A DNA stretch of 64,000 nucleotides from the NCBI RefSeq assembly GCF_036227565.1, contig NZ_CP109460.1, forward strand, positions 5,208,001 to 5,272,000, given 5' to 3'. The notes under the pieces were generated by a model, which saw only the letters and a list, made by a program, of their open reading frames with translations, did no database searches and had not been told where the DNA came from. Below, in pieces: positions 32,632 to 40,846 of the stretch. The DNA is from Streptomyces sp. NBC_01454. GTDB lineage: Bacteria > Actinomycetota > Actinomycetes > Streptomycetales > Streptomycetaceae. The first letter of the stretch is position 1, and the number at the start of each line of letters is the position of its first letter. The position numbers and the translations under genes were made by a program.

Positions 32632-33347
32632 GCCCGTTGACGCACCCCGACCGCACCCCGGCCCCCGACGACATCCAGCTGGTCGTCCTCGACATGGCCG
32701 GCACCACCGTGGCCGACGGCGGCCTGGTCGAGCAGGCCTTCGACGCCGCCGCCCGCAGCCTGGGCGTGGAGCCGGGCAGCGCCGAACACGCCCGGCAACT
32801 CGCCTACGTCCGGGCCACCATGGGCGAGTCCAAGATCTCCGTCTTCCGCCATCTCTTCGGTGACGAGCCGGCCGCCCGGCGCGCCAACGCCGCCTTCGAG
32901 GCGGCCTATGGCGAGCTGGTCGGCGGTGGCCGGATCGCGCCGGTCGCCGGAGCCCGCGAGGCGATCGAGGCACTGCGGGCGGCCGGCCGCACCGTGGTGC
33001 TGTCCACCGGCTTCGCCCGCGTCACCCAGGACGCCCTGCTCGCCGCCCTCGGCTGGCAGGACCTGGCCGACCTCACCCTCTGCCCGGCCGACGCGGGCGG
33101 CCGCGGCCGCCCCTACCCCGACATGGTCCTCACCGCGCTGCTGCGCACCCACGCCACCGACTCCGTCCGGCGGATCGCGGTGGCCGGCGACACCTCGTAC
33201 GACATGCTCTCCGGGCGGCGGGCCGGTGCCGGGGTCGTCGCCGGGGTACTCACCGGGGCGCACGACCGGGCGCAGCTGGAGTCGGCCGGCGCCACCCACG
33301 TCCTGGGTTCCGTCGCCGAACTGCCCGCGCTGCTGGGAGTGGTGTGA
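32625..33347 (+). CDS. Phosphonatase-like HAD hydrolase
   Basis: 240-aa HAD-superfamily protein. Motif I is VLDMAGTTVADGG, the DxAGTT form special to phosphonoacetaldehyde hydrolase (PhnX) and its relatives. A short cap follows with TMGESKISVFRHLFGD. Motif II lies in VVLSTGF, motif III and IV in VAGDTSYDMLSG. It is shorter than PhnX and matches the PhnX-like group that occurs with a DAO flavoenzyme. The expected reaction is C-P cleavage of phosphonoacetaldehyde; the Schiff-base Lys assignment needs alignment. ATG 32625 and GTG 32628 are both possible; the latter gives a 4-bp overlap. Confidence 0.85.
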   Translation: MVSPLTHPDRTPAPDDIQLVVLDMAGTTVADGGLVEQAFDAAARSLGVEPGSAEHARQLAYVRATMGESKISVFRHLFGDEPAARRANAAFEAAYGELVGGGRIAPVAGAREAIEALRAAGRTVVLSTGFARVTQDALLAALGWQDLADLTLCPADAGGRGRPYPDMVLTALLRTHATDSVRRIAVAGDTSYDMLSGRRAGAGVVAGVLTGAHDRAQLESAGATHVLGSVAELPALLGVV

Positions 33348-33348
33348 G

Positions 33349-34512
33349 ATGCCGGCCCCCGCCGCCACGGCAGCACCCGCCCGGCACCCGGCCCCCGCGG
33401 CACCCGGCCCCACCTCGGGCATCCGCTTCGACGGCGTCAGCGTCACCTACGGCCGGCACGGCGAACACACCGTCCTGGACGCCCTCGATCTGACCGTCGC
33501 CCCGGGCGAGGTGCTGGCCCTGCTCGGCCCGTCCGGCTCCGGGAAGACCACCGCGCTGCGGACGGTCGCCGGATTCGTCCAGCCGTCCGCCGGGCGGGTG
33601 CTGATCGGCGACCGTGACGTGACCGGGCTGCCACCCCACAAGCGCGGCATCGGCATGGTCGTCCAGCAGTACGCGCTGTTCCCGCACATGAAGGTCGCCG
33701 ACAACGTCGCCTTCGGCCTCCGGGCGCAGAAGACCCCGCGCGCCGAGATCCCCGGCCGGGTCGCCGAGGCGCTGGAGATGACGGGCATGGCCGCGTACGC
33801 CGGACGGCACCCCCGGGAGCTGTCCGGCGGCCAGCAGCAGCGGGTCGCCCTCGCGCGGGCCCTCGCCATCCGCCCCGGCGTCCTGCTGCTGGACGAGCCG
33901 CTGTCCGCGCTCGACGCCCAGCTGCGCTCCGGCATGCTCGCCGAACTCGCCCGGCTGCACCGCGAACTGCCCGACGTCTCGATCCTCTACGTCACCCACG
34001 ACCAGATCGAGGCCCTGACCCTGGCCGACCGGATCGCCGTCCTGGACCGGGCCCGGCTGCGGGACTGCGGCACCCCGCAGGACCTCTACCGGCGCCCGCG
34101 CACCGAGTTCACCGCCTCCTTCGTCGGCACCGCCAATCTGCTGCCGGTGACGGTGCGCGCGGACCGCGACGGCGTCGACTTCGCCGGGCGGCAGCTGACG
34201 GTGCCGGTCGGCGAGGGCGTGGCCGGGGGCGCCGCCGCCACCCTCTGTCTGCGGCCGCACCTCGTCGGACTCGGCGAGGGCCCGCACGGCGGCGGCCCCG
34301 TCAACACCCTGCGCGGCACGGTCACCGAAGTGCAGTGGCGCGGCTCGACGCACCGTCTGTATGTGACGGTCGACGGCCATCGCGTCCTGGCCGATCCGCG
34401 CGAACTGCGCACGACACCGGAGCTGGGCGAGGAGATCGCACTGCACTTCGCCCCCGAGGACGCGGTCCTCATCCCGGCGGGGCTCACGGAGGACGGTGCG
34501 CACCATGACTAG
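33349..34512 (+). CDS. ABC transporter ATP-binding protein, aminophosphonate import
   Basis: 387-aa PotA/PhnT-type ATPase. Walker A is GPSGSGKTT, the Q-loop QQYALFPHM, the signature LSGGQQQR, Walker B LLLDEPLSALD, and the switch His in THDQIEALTLADR. A C-terminal TOBE domain follows (about 110 residues, with CLRPHLVGLG), as in the 2-aminoethylphosphonate and polyamine/iron import ATPases. It starts one base after the HAD stop region (TGAGATG) and overlaps the first permease gene by 8 bp. N-terminal Ala/Pro-rich residues are disordered. Confidence 0.9.
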   Translation: MPAPAATAAPARHPAPAAPGPTSGIRFDGVSVTYGRHGEHTVLDALDLTVAPGEVLALLGPSGSGKTTALRTVAGFVQPSAGRVLIGDRDVTGLPPHKRGIGMVVQQYALFPHMKVADNVAFGLRAQKTPRAEIPGRVAEALEMTGMAAYAGRHPRELSGGQQQRVALARALAIRPGVLLLDEPLSALDAQLRSGMLAELARLHRELPDVSILYVTHDQIEALTLADRIAVLDRARLRDCGTPQDLYRRPRTEFTASFVGTANLLPVTVRADRDGVDFAGRQLTVPVGEGVAGGAAATLCLRPHLVGLGEGPHGGGPVNTLRGTVTEVQWRGSTHRLYVTVDGHRVLADPRELRTTPELGEEIALHFAPEDAVLIPAGLTEDGAHHD

Positions 34513-35485
34513 GACGCAATCGGCGGGCGTGAGGAGGGAGACGGCGGCGGCCGGGACGGAGACGGAGACGGCGCCGGTGCCGGCCGCGGCGAGCCCCCGC
34601 CCCCGCCCTCGCCCCCGCCGCACGGGGGCCGCCGCCCTGTGGACCCTCCCCCCGATCGCCGCCCTCGCCCTGGTCTTCCTCTACCCCCTGGCCCTGGTGG
34701 TGTGGCAGTCCTTCACCCCGGAGGACGGCGGCGCCCACTCCACCGCCCCGTATGCCACGGTCTTCGCCGAGGCCTCCTTCCGCGGGGCCCTGACGAACAC
34801 GGTGCTCCTCGCGGTCGGCGCCACCGCCGGCGCGCTCCTCCTCGGCCTCGTGCTCTCCCTCGTCATCGCCTTCGTCCCGTTCCCCGGCGGCCGGGCCCTC
34901 AGCCGCTTCATCGACCTCTTCCTGGCCTTCCCCTCGTTCCTGATCACGCTGGCGCTGCTGTTCCTCTACGGCACCGTCGGCATGGCCAACGGCCTGTGGA
35001 CGGAGGTGACCGGCGCCGCCCACGGGCCGCTGAACTTCCTCCACACCCCCTGGGGCGTGCTGCTGGCCGAGGTCACCTACTTCACCCCGTTCGTGATGCG
35101 CCCGCTGCTCGCCGCTTTCTCCCAGGTGGAGACCGGCCAACTGGAGGCCGCCGCCTCGCTGGGCGCCCGGCCCTGGCGGATCGTACGGACGGTGATCCTG
35201 CCGGAGGCGCTGCCCTCGCTGGCGGCCGGCGGCGCACTCGTCCTGGTCCTCGGCCTCAACGAATTCGGCATCGTGCTCTTCACCGGCGCCAAGGACGTCG
35301 TCACGCTCCCGATGCTCGTCTACACCAAGGCACTTCTCGACGGCGACTACACCGGAGCCTGCGTCGTCGCCGTCGTCAACATCGCGCTGTCCGTGACGCT
35401 CTACGCCCTCTACCGGACGGTGACGTCCCGTACGGGCGGCAGGGCGGCCCCCCGCACCGGAGGTGCTCACCGTGCTGGTGCCTAG
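34505..35485 (+). CDS. ABC transporter permease, aminophosphonate import (first)
   Basis: 326-aa permease. A long basic, low-complexity N-terminus precedes six membrane segments. The EAA loop reads ETGQLEAAASLGARPWRIVR. Also typical is GLNEFGIVLFTGAKDVVTLP before the last helices, which matches the PhnU-like permeases of AEP transporters. ATG 34505 overlaps the ATPase stop by 8 bp, and the end overlaps the second permease by 14 bp, so the genes are tightly coupled. Confidence 0.88.
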   Translation: MTRTQSAGVRRETAAAGTETETAPVPAAASPRPRPRPRRTGAAALWTLPPIAALALVFLYPLALVVWQSFTPEDGGAHSTAPYATVFAEASFRGALTNTVLLAVGATAGALLLGLVLSLVIAFVPFPGGRALSRFIDLFLAFPSFLITLALLFLYGTVGMANGLWTEVTGAAHGPLNFLHTPWGVLLAEVTYFTPFVMRPLLAAFSQVETGQLEAAASLGARPWRIVRTVILPEALPSLAAGGALVLVLGLNEFGIVLFTGAKDVVTLPMLVYTKALLDGDYTGACVVAVVNIALSVTLYALYRTVTSRTGGRAAPRTGGAHRAGA

Positions 35486-36269
35486 CAAGTCCGCCCGCCG
35501 GGCCATCCACCTCCTCTTCCTCGCCCTCTTCGTCCCCGTCTTCGCGCTGCCGCTGCTGGTGATCGTCGCCGCGTCCTTCGCGACGGGCTGGAGCGGCGTC
35601 CTGCCCTCCGGCGCGACCCTGGCGCACTACCGGGACATCGCGCACGGCGAGCCGCTCGACGCCCTGCTCACCAGCCTGGCGACCGCACTGGCGGCGAGCC
35701 TCGCCGCGCTCACCGCCGGCACCTGGGCGGCCCTGGCCGCCGAGAAGCGCAGCCGCCGCACCCGCCGGATCATCGACGCCCTGTTCCTGCTCCCGGTCGC
35801 CGTCCCCTCCGTGGTCGTCGGCCTCTCCCTCCTCGTGGCCTTCTCCCGGCCCCCGCTCCTGCTCAACGGCACCCCGCAGATCGTGATCCTCGCCCACACC
35901 GTGCTGGTCACCGCCTTCGCCTACCAGTCCGTGACCGCCGCGCTGACCCGCCTCGACCCGGCGTACGAACAGAGCGCGGCCGGCCTCGGCGCCCGCCCCG
36001 CCTACGTCCTGTGGCGGGTCAAGCTCCCCCTGCTCCTGCCGTCCCTCACCGCGGCCGCCGGCCTCTGCTTCGCCCTGTCCATGGGTGAGCTGAGCGCCAC
36101 GATGATGATCTATCCGCCGGACTGGCTGCCGCTGCCGGTGCAGATCTTCGCCGCCACCGACCGCGGTTCCCTCTTCACCGGTGCCGCCCTCGCCGTCGCC
36201 CTGATGGCCACCACCCTCCTCGTCCTCCTCGGTGTCTCCCGTATCCGCACCAAGGCCTCCTACCGCTGA
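35472..36269 (+). CDS. ABC transporter permease, aminophosphonate import (second)
   Basis: 265-aa permease with six membrane segments and the EAA loop RLDPAYEQSAAGLGARPAYV. It resembles the PhnV-like partner permease. GTG 35472 is chosen because GGAGG lies eight bases upstream (35459-35463); GTG 35463 is also in frame but overlaps that site. It is followed 41 bp later by the binding-protein gene, which has its own AGGAG. Confidence 0.88.
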   Translation: MLVPSKSARRAIHLLFLALFVPVFALPLLVIVAASFATGWSGVLPSGATLAHYRDIAHGEPLDALLTSLATALAASLAALTAGTWAALAAEKRSRRTRRIIDALFLLPVAVPSVVVGLSLLVAFSRPPLLLNGTPQIVILAHTVLVTAFAYQSVTAALTRLDPAYEQSAAGLGARPAYVLWRVKLPLLLPSLTAAAGLCFALSMGELSATMMIYPPDWLPLPVQIFAATDRGSLFTGAALAVALMATTLLVLLGVSRIRTKASYR

Positions 36270-36310
36270 CCCTCCCGAATCCCCTTGCGCTTACCAGGAG
36301 TTGCCCCGCC

Positions 36311-37390
36311 ATGTCCCTCTCCGGCATCCGCCCCTTCCGCAAGCCGCTCGCCGCCTGCTGCGGCGCCCTCACCCTCGCCGCCTCGCTCACCGCGTGCGGC
36401 GGCGCCTCCACCACCGACCCCCACGCCAAGGAGATCACCGTCTACAGCGCCGACGGCCTCAAGAGCGAGCGGGGCGACGGCTTCTACGACAAGGTCTTCC
36501 AGGACTTCGAGAAGAAGACCGGCATCAAGGTCAACTACGTCGAGTCCGGCTCCGGCGCGGCCGTTCAGCGCCTGGCCCGCGAGCGGGCCAACACCAAGGC
36601 CGACGTCGTCGTCACCCTTCCGCCGTTCATCCAGCAGGCCGAGGGCAAGGGCCTGCTGGACACCTACCGCCCCAAGGGCGCCGACCAGGTCGCCGCCGCC
36701 GACAAGGACCCGGCCGGCAAGTGGACCTCGATCGTCAACAACTACTTCTGCTTCATCTACAACAAGAAGCAGCTGAAGAAGGCCCCCGCCACCTGGCAGG
36801 ACCTGCTGGACCCGAAGTTCAAGGACAAGCTCCAGTACTCCACGCCCGGCGTCGCCGGCGACGGCACCGCCGTGCTCATCAAGGCCCTGCACGACTTCGG
36901 CGGCCAGGAACCGGCCATGGAATTCTTCAAGAAGCTCCAGGCCAACAACGTCGGCCCGTCCTCCTCCACCGGCCAGCTCGCCCCCAAGACGGACAAGGGC
37001 GAACTCCTCGTCGCCAACGGCGATGTCCAGATGAACTACGCCAACCAGAAGTCGATGCCGGACCAGGGCATCTTCTTCCCCGCCGCCGAGCCCGGCGCCA
37101 AGCCCACCACCTTCTCCCTCCCGTACGCCGCCGGCCTGGTCAAGGACGCCCCGCACCGCGCCAACGCCCAGAAGTTCCTCGACTACCTGCTGTCCCCCGA
37201 GGTCCAGCAGCAGGTCTCCGCCGTCGGCGGCGGCTTCACCTCCCGCAAGGACATCAAGCCCACCGACTCCCACGCCACCCACCTCGCCGCCCTCATGAAG
37301 GACGTCGAGATCTTCCACCCGGACTGGAACGACATCGACAAGAACCTTGAGACCTACCTCGAGGCGTGGCGCACGGCTACGGGGAGCTGA
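36311..37390 (+). CDS. Lipoprotein substrate-binding protein, aminophosphonate ABC importer
   Basis: 359-aa extracytoplasmic binding protein. The signal peptide ends in the lipobox LTAC (ASLTACGG). The mature protein begins KEITVYSADGLKSE and has the iron/thiamine/spermidine-binding-protein fold, with KTGIKVNYVESGSG, NNYFCFIYNKK, and a late QQQVSAVGGGFTSRKD. This matches PhnS-like 2-aminoethylphosphonate binding proteins. AGGAG lies 11 bases before the ATG. As the last gene of the operon, it is followed by a GC-rich hairpin. Confidence 0.88.
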   Translation: MSLSGIRPFRKPLAACCGALTLAASLTACGGASTTDPHAKEITVYSADGLKSERGDGFYDKVFQDFEKKTGIKVNYVESGSGAAVQRLARERANTKADVVVTLPPFIQQAEGKGLLDTYRPKGADQVAAADKDPAGKWTSIVNNYFCFIYNKKQLKKAPATWQDLLDPKFKDKLQYSTPGVAGDGTAVLIKALHDFGGQEPAMEFFKKLQANNVGPSSSTGQLAPKTDKGELLVANGDVQMNYANQKSMPDQGIFFPAAEPGAKPTTFSLPYAAGLVKDAPHRANAQKFLDYLLSPEVQQQVSAVGGGFTSRKDIKPTDSHATHLAALMKDVEIFHPDWNDIDKNLETYLEAWRTATGS

Positions 37391-37409
37391 CGGGAAGGGT
37401 GCGGATGCA

Positions 37410-37439
37410 CCGGGCCCGGTAGGCACGCACCGGGCCCGG
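37410..37439 (+). terminator. Terminator-like repeat after the phosphonate operon
   Basis: Two copies of CCGGGCCCGG (37410-37419 and 37430-37439) can pair with each other across a 10-nt loop, 20 bp after the binding-protein stop and about 65 bp from the convergent GntR gene's stop. It may serve both. Confidence 0.6.
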
Positions 37440-37505
37440 CCGTACCTGTTCACGCGGCGGCCGGGCCTGGTCGCTCCGGCGCACGTGGCGGCCGGGCCCG
37501 CCGCG

Positions 37506-38288
37506 TCACTCCGCCGTGAACTCGTACTGCATCTCGTAGAGATGACCCGCCTTGACCATCACCGTGACCTCGAGGGGGCGGTCGCCCTCGCCGTGGACGA
37601 CACGCAAGGTGCGCAGCACCGGGAGATCGCCCGGCAGCCGGAGCGCGGTGAACTGCTCCTGGGTGGGCACCCGCGCCGAGACCCGGTCCACGCTGAGCCG
37701 GGGCGGATACCCCAGCTCGGCAAGGAGTGCGGGCGTGCCGCCCCTGATCTTCCGGCGCTTCTCGATCGCCGTGCCCCGGGCGATCTCCGGCGGGTAGTAG
37801 GAGCTGACCAGCTCCACCGGCTCGTCATCGATCAGCAGCAGTTGATGACGGAGCAGGGCCGTGCCGCCCTCCGGGAGCCCGAGCGCCGCAGCCACATCGG
37901 CGGGCGGCACGACGTCCGCCACGCGCAGCAGTCTGCTCCGGGCATGGGTCCCCAGCTTCTCGGCCTCGGTCAGCCAGCGGTAGCGTTCGCCACCGGCTGC
38001 CGGTGCCATGTACGAAGCCGGGCGCATGGTCCGCTGCCGGTGGTCTCGCACGGTGACGGCGGCCCCGGCCCGCCCGACGACCAGGCGTTCGTCCTTCAAC
38101 AGGCCCAGCGCCTTCTGCACGGTGGCGTTCGAGGCGGCGAACCGCTCCTTGAGCTGTGCCGTGGAGGGCAGCTTGGCGCCCGGCGCGAGGTCGCCGTTCA
38201 TGATCTCGTCGCGCAGATCGGCGGCGATCCTCTCGTGCAGCGAACGGTGGTCAACGGCGCCGGTCTCTTCGCTGGGCACAGGAGTCAC
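37506..38288 (-). CDS. GntR-family regulator with HTH and UTRA domains
   Basis: 260-aa HutC-type regulator. The HTH is HERIAADLRDEIMNGDLAPG, then KLPSTAQLKERFAASNATVQ and KALGLLKDERLVVG. The UTRA domain contains DDEPVELVSSYYPPEIARGT, LLAELGYPPRLSVDRVSARV and VLRTLRVVHGEGDRPLEVTV. The GTG start overlaps the stop of the upstream HTH-less UTRA gene (GTGA). The two UTRA domains are visibly homologous (YYPPxIARGT, GG-x-LLAELGY, VSAR-P). Its target is unknown. Confidence 0.88.
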   Translation of the reverse strand: MTPVPSEETGAVDHRSLHERIAADLRDEIMNGDLAPGAKLPSTAQLKERFAASNATVQKALGLLKDERLVVGRAGAAVTVRDHRQRTMRPASYMAPAAGGERYRWLTEAEKLGTHARSRLLRVADVVPPADVAAALGLPEGGTALLRHQLLLIDDEPVELVSSYYPPEIARGTAIEKRRKIRGGTPALLAELGYPPRLSVDRVSARVPTQEQFTALRLPGDLPVLRTLRVVHGEGDRPLEVTVMVKAGHLYEMQYEFTAE

Positions 38289-38827
38289 CCGATCCTCATG
38301 TCGTAGCGCAGTTGCTGGAGCTGGGCCGGCATGACCATCCTGTCCGCCTGGATCGGCCGGTCCCGGGCGTCGAGCGTCAGCCGGATCAACTGGAGTACGG
38401 GCTGCGTCATTTCCGACTCCAGGGCCTCGGCCTCCTCCTCGCTGGGCAGCCGCGCACTGACGTCCTCACGGGAGCGGACGCCGACGTATCCGAGTTCGGC
38501 GAGCAGCGTGACCGCCCCGCCCGGGATCTTCGCCGTCCCGGCGAGCCGGGTGCCGCGGGCGATCACCGGCGGGTAGTAGGTGTCCGTCAACTCGCACGGC
38601 CGGTCGTCGAGATACATGATGCGCCGTCGTACGACGACTTCGGCGCCCTGTTCCAGGCCCAGTACCTCCGCGATCGCGGCGGGCGCGGTGACCTCTCCCG
38701 CCTGCACGATGCGCTGGCTTCCCCGCCGCCCCCTGGCCGCGGTCTCGGTGCTCCAGGCATCACTCTGCCCGGGCTGCCGCGCGCTCAGGTACGGCACTGA
38801 CGTGGTGACCCACTCGACGCTGCTCAC
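38285..38827 (-). CDS. UTRA-domain protein lacking the GntR helix-turn-helix
   Basis: 180-aa protein. GTG 38827 is chosen because GGAGGG lies about five bases upstream; the frame extends to 38866 but without a start signal. It begins SSVEWVTTSVPYLSARQPGQ, then RRGSQRIVQAGEVTAPAAIA and a complete UTRA domain: VVVRRRIMYLDDRPCELTDT, YYPPVIARGT, GGAVTLLAELGYVGVRSREDV. No DNA-binding HTH precedes the UTRA part, and the N-terminal 40 residues do not resemble one. It is translationally coupled to a full GntR regulator with a similar UTRA domain, so a mixed-dimer or ligand-sensing partner is plausible. Confidence 0.82.
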   Translation of the reverse strand: MSSVEWVTTSVPYLSARQPGQSDAWSTETAARGRRGSQRIVQAGEVTAPAAIAEVLGLEQGAEVVVRRRIMYLDDRPCELTDTYYPPVIARGTRLAGTAKIPGGAVTLLAELGYVGVRSREDVSARLPSEEEAEALESEMTQPVLQLIRLTLDARDRPIQADRMVMPAQLQQLRYDMRIG

Positions 38828-38882
38828 GGCACCCTCCGGCACGGACGACCCTCTCCCCGATCCCACTGTGCTGCCTTACGAA

Positions 38883-38894
38883 ACAAGTGACAAG
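38883..38894 (-). promoter_or_regulatory. Candidate GntR-type direct repeat upstream of the UTRA gene pair
   Basis: ACAAG-TG-ACAAG at 38883-38894 (CTTGT-CA-CTTGT on the transcribed strand) lies about 55 bp upstream of the GTG at 38827. Tandem ACTTGT elements occur in operators of some Streptomyces GntR regulators. The 173-bp gap shows nothing else clear. Confidence 0.3.
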
Positions 38895-38999
38895 CTCAGC
38901 CCACTCCCGTGAATCCTTGCTGCTATTCGTGAAAACCGATACTGCCCTCGATGTGAACAGCCTCGATATCAGGCGGTGGTCCACCGTGTATGTGCCTCA

Positions 39000-39323
39000 G
39001 TGACAGCAGCCCCGACTCCTGCCGTGGTCCGACTCCGGGGGCAAACCCTGCTACCTCATAGGGGAGGGAAGCGGCCCGATCTCACGCCTGGCCGACGAGG
39101 TGGAGGCGACCCAGCTGGAGATGGCGGTCGCATTACTCGGGCATGCACGAGCGATGCTCAACGACCGCCGGGTGTCGGACGGCGAGCTGCGTTTCCTCGG
39201 AGAGCGATGCACCGAGTCGCTCCGTGACGGCTGCGGATCGCCGAGATCCGGGGCGCGCACGTGCCGGACGCCGTCGAAGATCCCCGGTCATCGCCGGGTC
39301 GGGGGCGTGAGGGGCTGACTTAG
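39000..39323 (+). pseudogene. Frameshifted paralogue of the small gene at 29687-30010
   Basis: Reading from 39004, one frame gives QQPRLLPWSDSGGKPCYLIG followed by SRLADEVEATQLEMAVALLG and DGELRFLGERCTESLRD. These align with RLLPWSGPEGRRCYV, SRLADRLEELQLDTGAELL and DELRFCVHRLAEALRD of the 29.7-kb protein. The frame is broken at both ends. The only start nearby (GTG 39000, then ACA GCA GCC) is one base out of phase across a CCCC run at 39010-39013. After ESLRD, the match resumes in another frame as LRIAEIRGAHVPDAVEDP at about 39231, implying a one-base loss near 39229-39231. That frame ends at TAG 39321-39323. Sequencing errors could mimic this. Confidence 0.7.
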
Positions 39324-39430
39324 GGTGGGTGTGTCGGCCGTACGTACGCCCCGGGGGCACGCTCGTGGTTCGCGGCGTGTGCGGGAGGCGGTCGGCGCCC
39401 CTGGTCCTCACGCACGGCAGGAGTCCGGCA

Positions 39431-40210
39431 GTGGCAGAGCGCAAGCCGATCGAGTCATGGCTCACCGACATGGACGGCGTCCTGATGCACGAGGGCGTTC
39501 CGGTTCCCGGGGCGGACGCCTTCATCAAGCGGCTGCGCGAATCGGGCAAACCCTTTCTTGTGCTGACGAATAACTCCATTTACACCCCGCGCGATCTCCA
39601 CGCCCGGCTGAGCCGTATCGGGCTGGATGTGCCCTGGGAGTCCATCTGGACCTCCGCGCTGGCCACTGCCCAGTTCCTCGACGACCAGCGGCCCGGCGGC
39701 ACCGCGTACGTCATCGGGGAGGCGGGCCTGACCACCGCCCTGCACGACATCGGCTATGTCCTGACCGACCACTCCCCGGATTACGTGGTCCTCGGCGAGA
39801 CCCGCACCTACAGCTTCGAGGCCCTGACGAAGGCGATCCGGCTGATCAACGACGGGGCCCGGTTCATCGCGACCAACCCCGACGAGACCGGTCCCTCGCC
39901 GCAGGGCGCGCTGCCCGCTACCGGGTCGGTGGCCGCGCTGATCACCAAGGCGACGGGCGTCGACCCGTACTTCGTCGGCAAGCCCAACCCGCTGATGATG
40001 CGGCACGGCCTCAACGTCATCGGCGCCCACTCCGAGACCTCCGCGATGATCGGCGACCGGATGGACACCGATGTGGTGGCCGGACTGGAAGCGGGCATGG
40101 AGACCTTCCTGGTGCTGACCGGGCTGACCCGCCCCGAGGAGGTCGAGCGGCATCCGTTCCGCCCCTCCCGCGTGGTGGACTCGATCGCGGACCTCATCGA
40201 CCTGGTCTGA
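39431..40210 (+). CDS. NagD-like HAD-IIA sugar phosphatase
   Basis: 259-aa HAD phosphatase of the NagD/AraL subfamily. Motif I is ESWLTDMDGVLMHEGVPVPG, motif II LVLTNNSIYTPRDL, motif III and IV VGKPNPLMM and MIGDRMDTDVVAGLEAGM. The C2-type cap lies between. GTG 39431 has AGGAG eight bases upstream; upstream in-frame codons are unlikely. The enzymes dephosphorylate small sugar or nucleotide phosphates in the cytoplasm. The neighbours do not define a pathway. Confidence 0.9.
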   Translation: MAERKPIESWLTDMDGVLMHEGVPVPGADAFIKRLRESGKPFLVLTNNSIYTPRDLHARLSRIGLDVPWESIWTSALATAQFLDDQRPGGTAYVIGEAGLTTALHDIGYVLTDHSPDYVVLGETRTYSFEALTKAIRLINDGARFIATNPDETGPSPQGALPATGSVAALITKATGVDPYFVGKPNPLMMRHGLNVIGAHSETSAMIGDRMDTDVVAGLEAGMETFLVLTGLTRPEEVERHPFRPSRVVDSIADLIDLV

Positions 40211-40345
40211 CCGCCGTCCGGCCGCCGCCGCGGCCGAGCCGGTGGCCTGCCGGCGCCCTGCCCCACCCGAACGGCGCAGCATCGGACCGCACCGGATGCG
40301 GGCGGGCTCGCTCGGGCGGACCTTCGGAGGTATCGGAGGTTCACC

Positions 40346-40846
40346 ATGCGCTCACGGCAACTTGCTCTCTGTGCCGCGGTCGCGGCGTGCGCGGTGATGG
40401 CGGCGCCCGCCTACGGGGTGGGCGTACACGGCACCGGCACCGGTAGCGGGAGCGGTTCCGGTTTCGGTACCGGCAGGAACCTTGTCGCATCGGCCCCGTA
40501 CGCCCCGTACGCCCCGTACGCCCCGCGCACCGCCCCGTACGCCCTGGGCCGCGCGGCTTCCCGGGAGGCCACCGGCTGTCATGCCGTATGGGGAGCCGCC
40601 TGCCCGTCGGCCTTCGCCACCGCGGTACCGCCCGTACGGAAGGCCGAGCCCTTGGCCGCCGCCGATGAGGCTTCCCCCGCCGGTCCCCGGCCCACCGCCG
40701 ACGCCGGGCCGCGCCACGAGCTGAGCAGTACCTCGGCCGTCGGCCTGGTGCTGGCCGGCGGCGCCGTCCTCGTCATCGCGGGACAGCTGCTCCGGCTCCG
40801 GCTGAGGTTGCGCCGCACGCGACGGGGCGGGGCCGATGAGCGCTGA
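40346..40846 (+). CDS. Small exported protein with C-terminal membrane anchor, coupled to sortase-like gene
   Basis: 166-aa protein. A signal peptide (ALCAAVAACAVMAAPAYG) is followed by Gly/Ser/Thr repeats (GTGTGSGSGSGFGTG) and a PYAPYAPYAP tract, then a Cys pair CHAVWGAAC, and a C-terminal helix VGLVLAGGAVLVIAGQLL with an Arg-rich end (RLRLRLRRTRRGG). Hydrophobic helix plus basic tail resembles a sortase-substrate tail, but no LPxTG-type motif precedes it. ATG 40346 has GGAGG seven bases upstream. It overlaps the sortase-like gene by 11 bp. No family is recognised. Confidence 0.75.
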   Translation: MRSRQLALCAAVAACAVMAAPAYGVGVHGTGTGSGSGSGFGTGRNLVASAPYAPYAPYAPRTAPYALGRAASREATGCHAVWGAACPSAFATAVPPVRKAEPLAAADEASPAGPRPTADAGPRHELSSTSAVGLVLAGGAVLVIAGQLLRLRLRLRRTRRGGADER

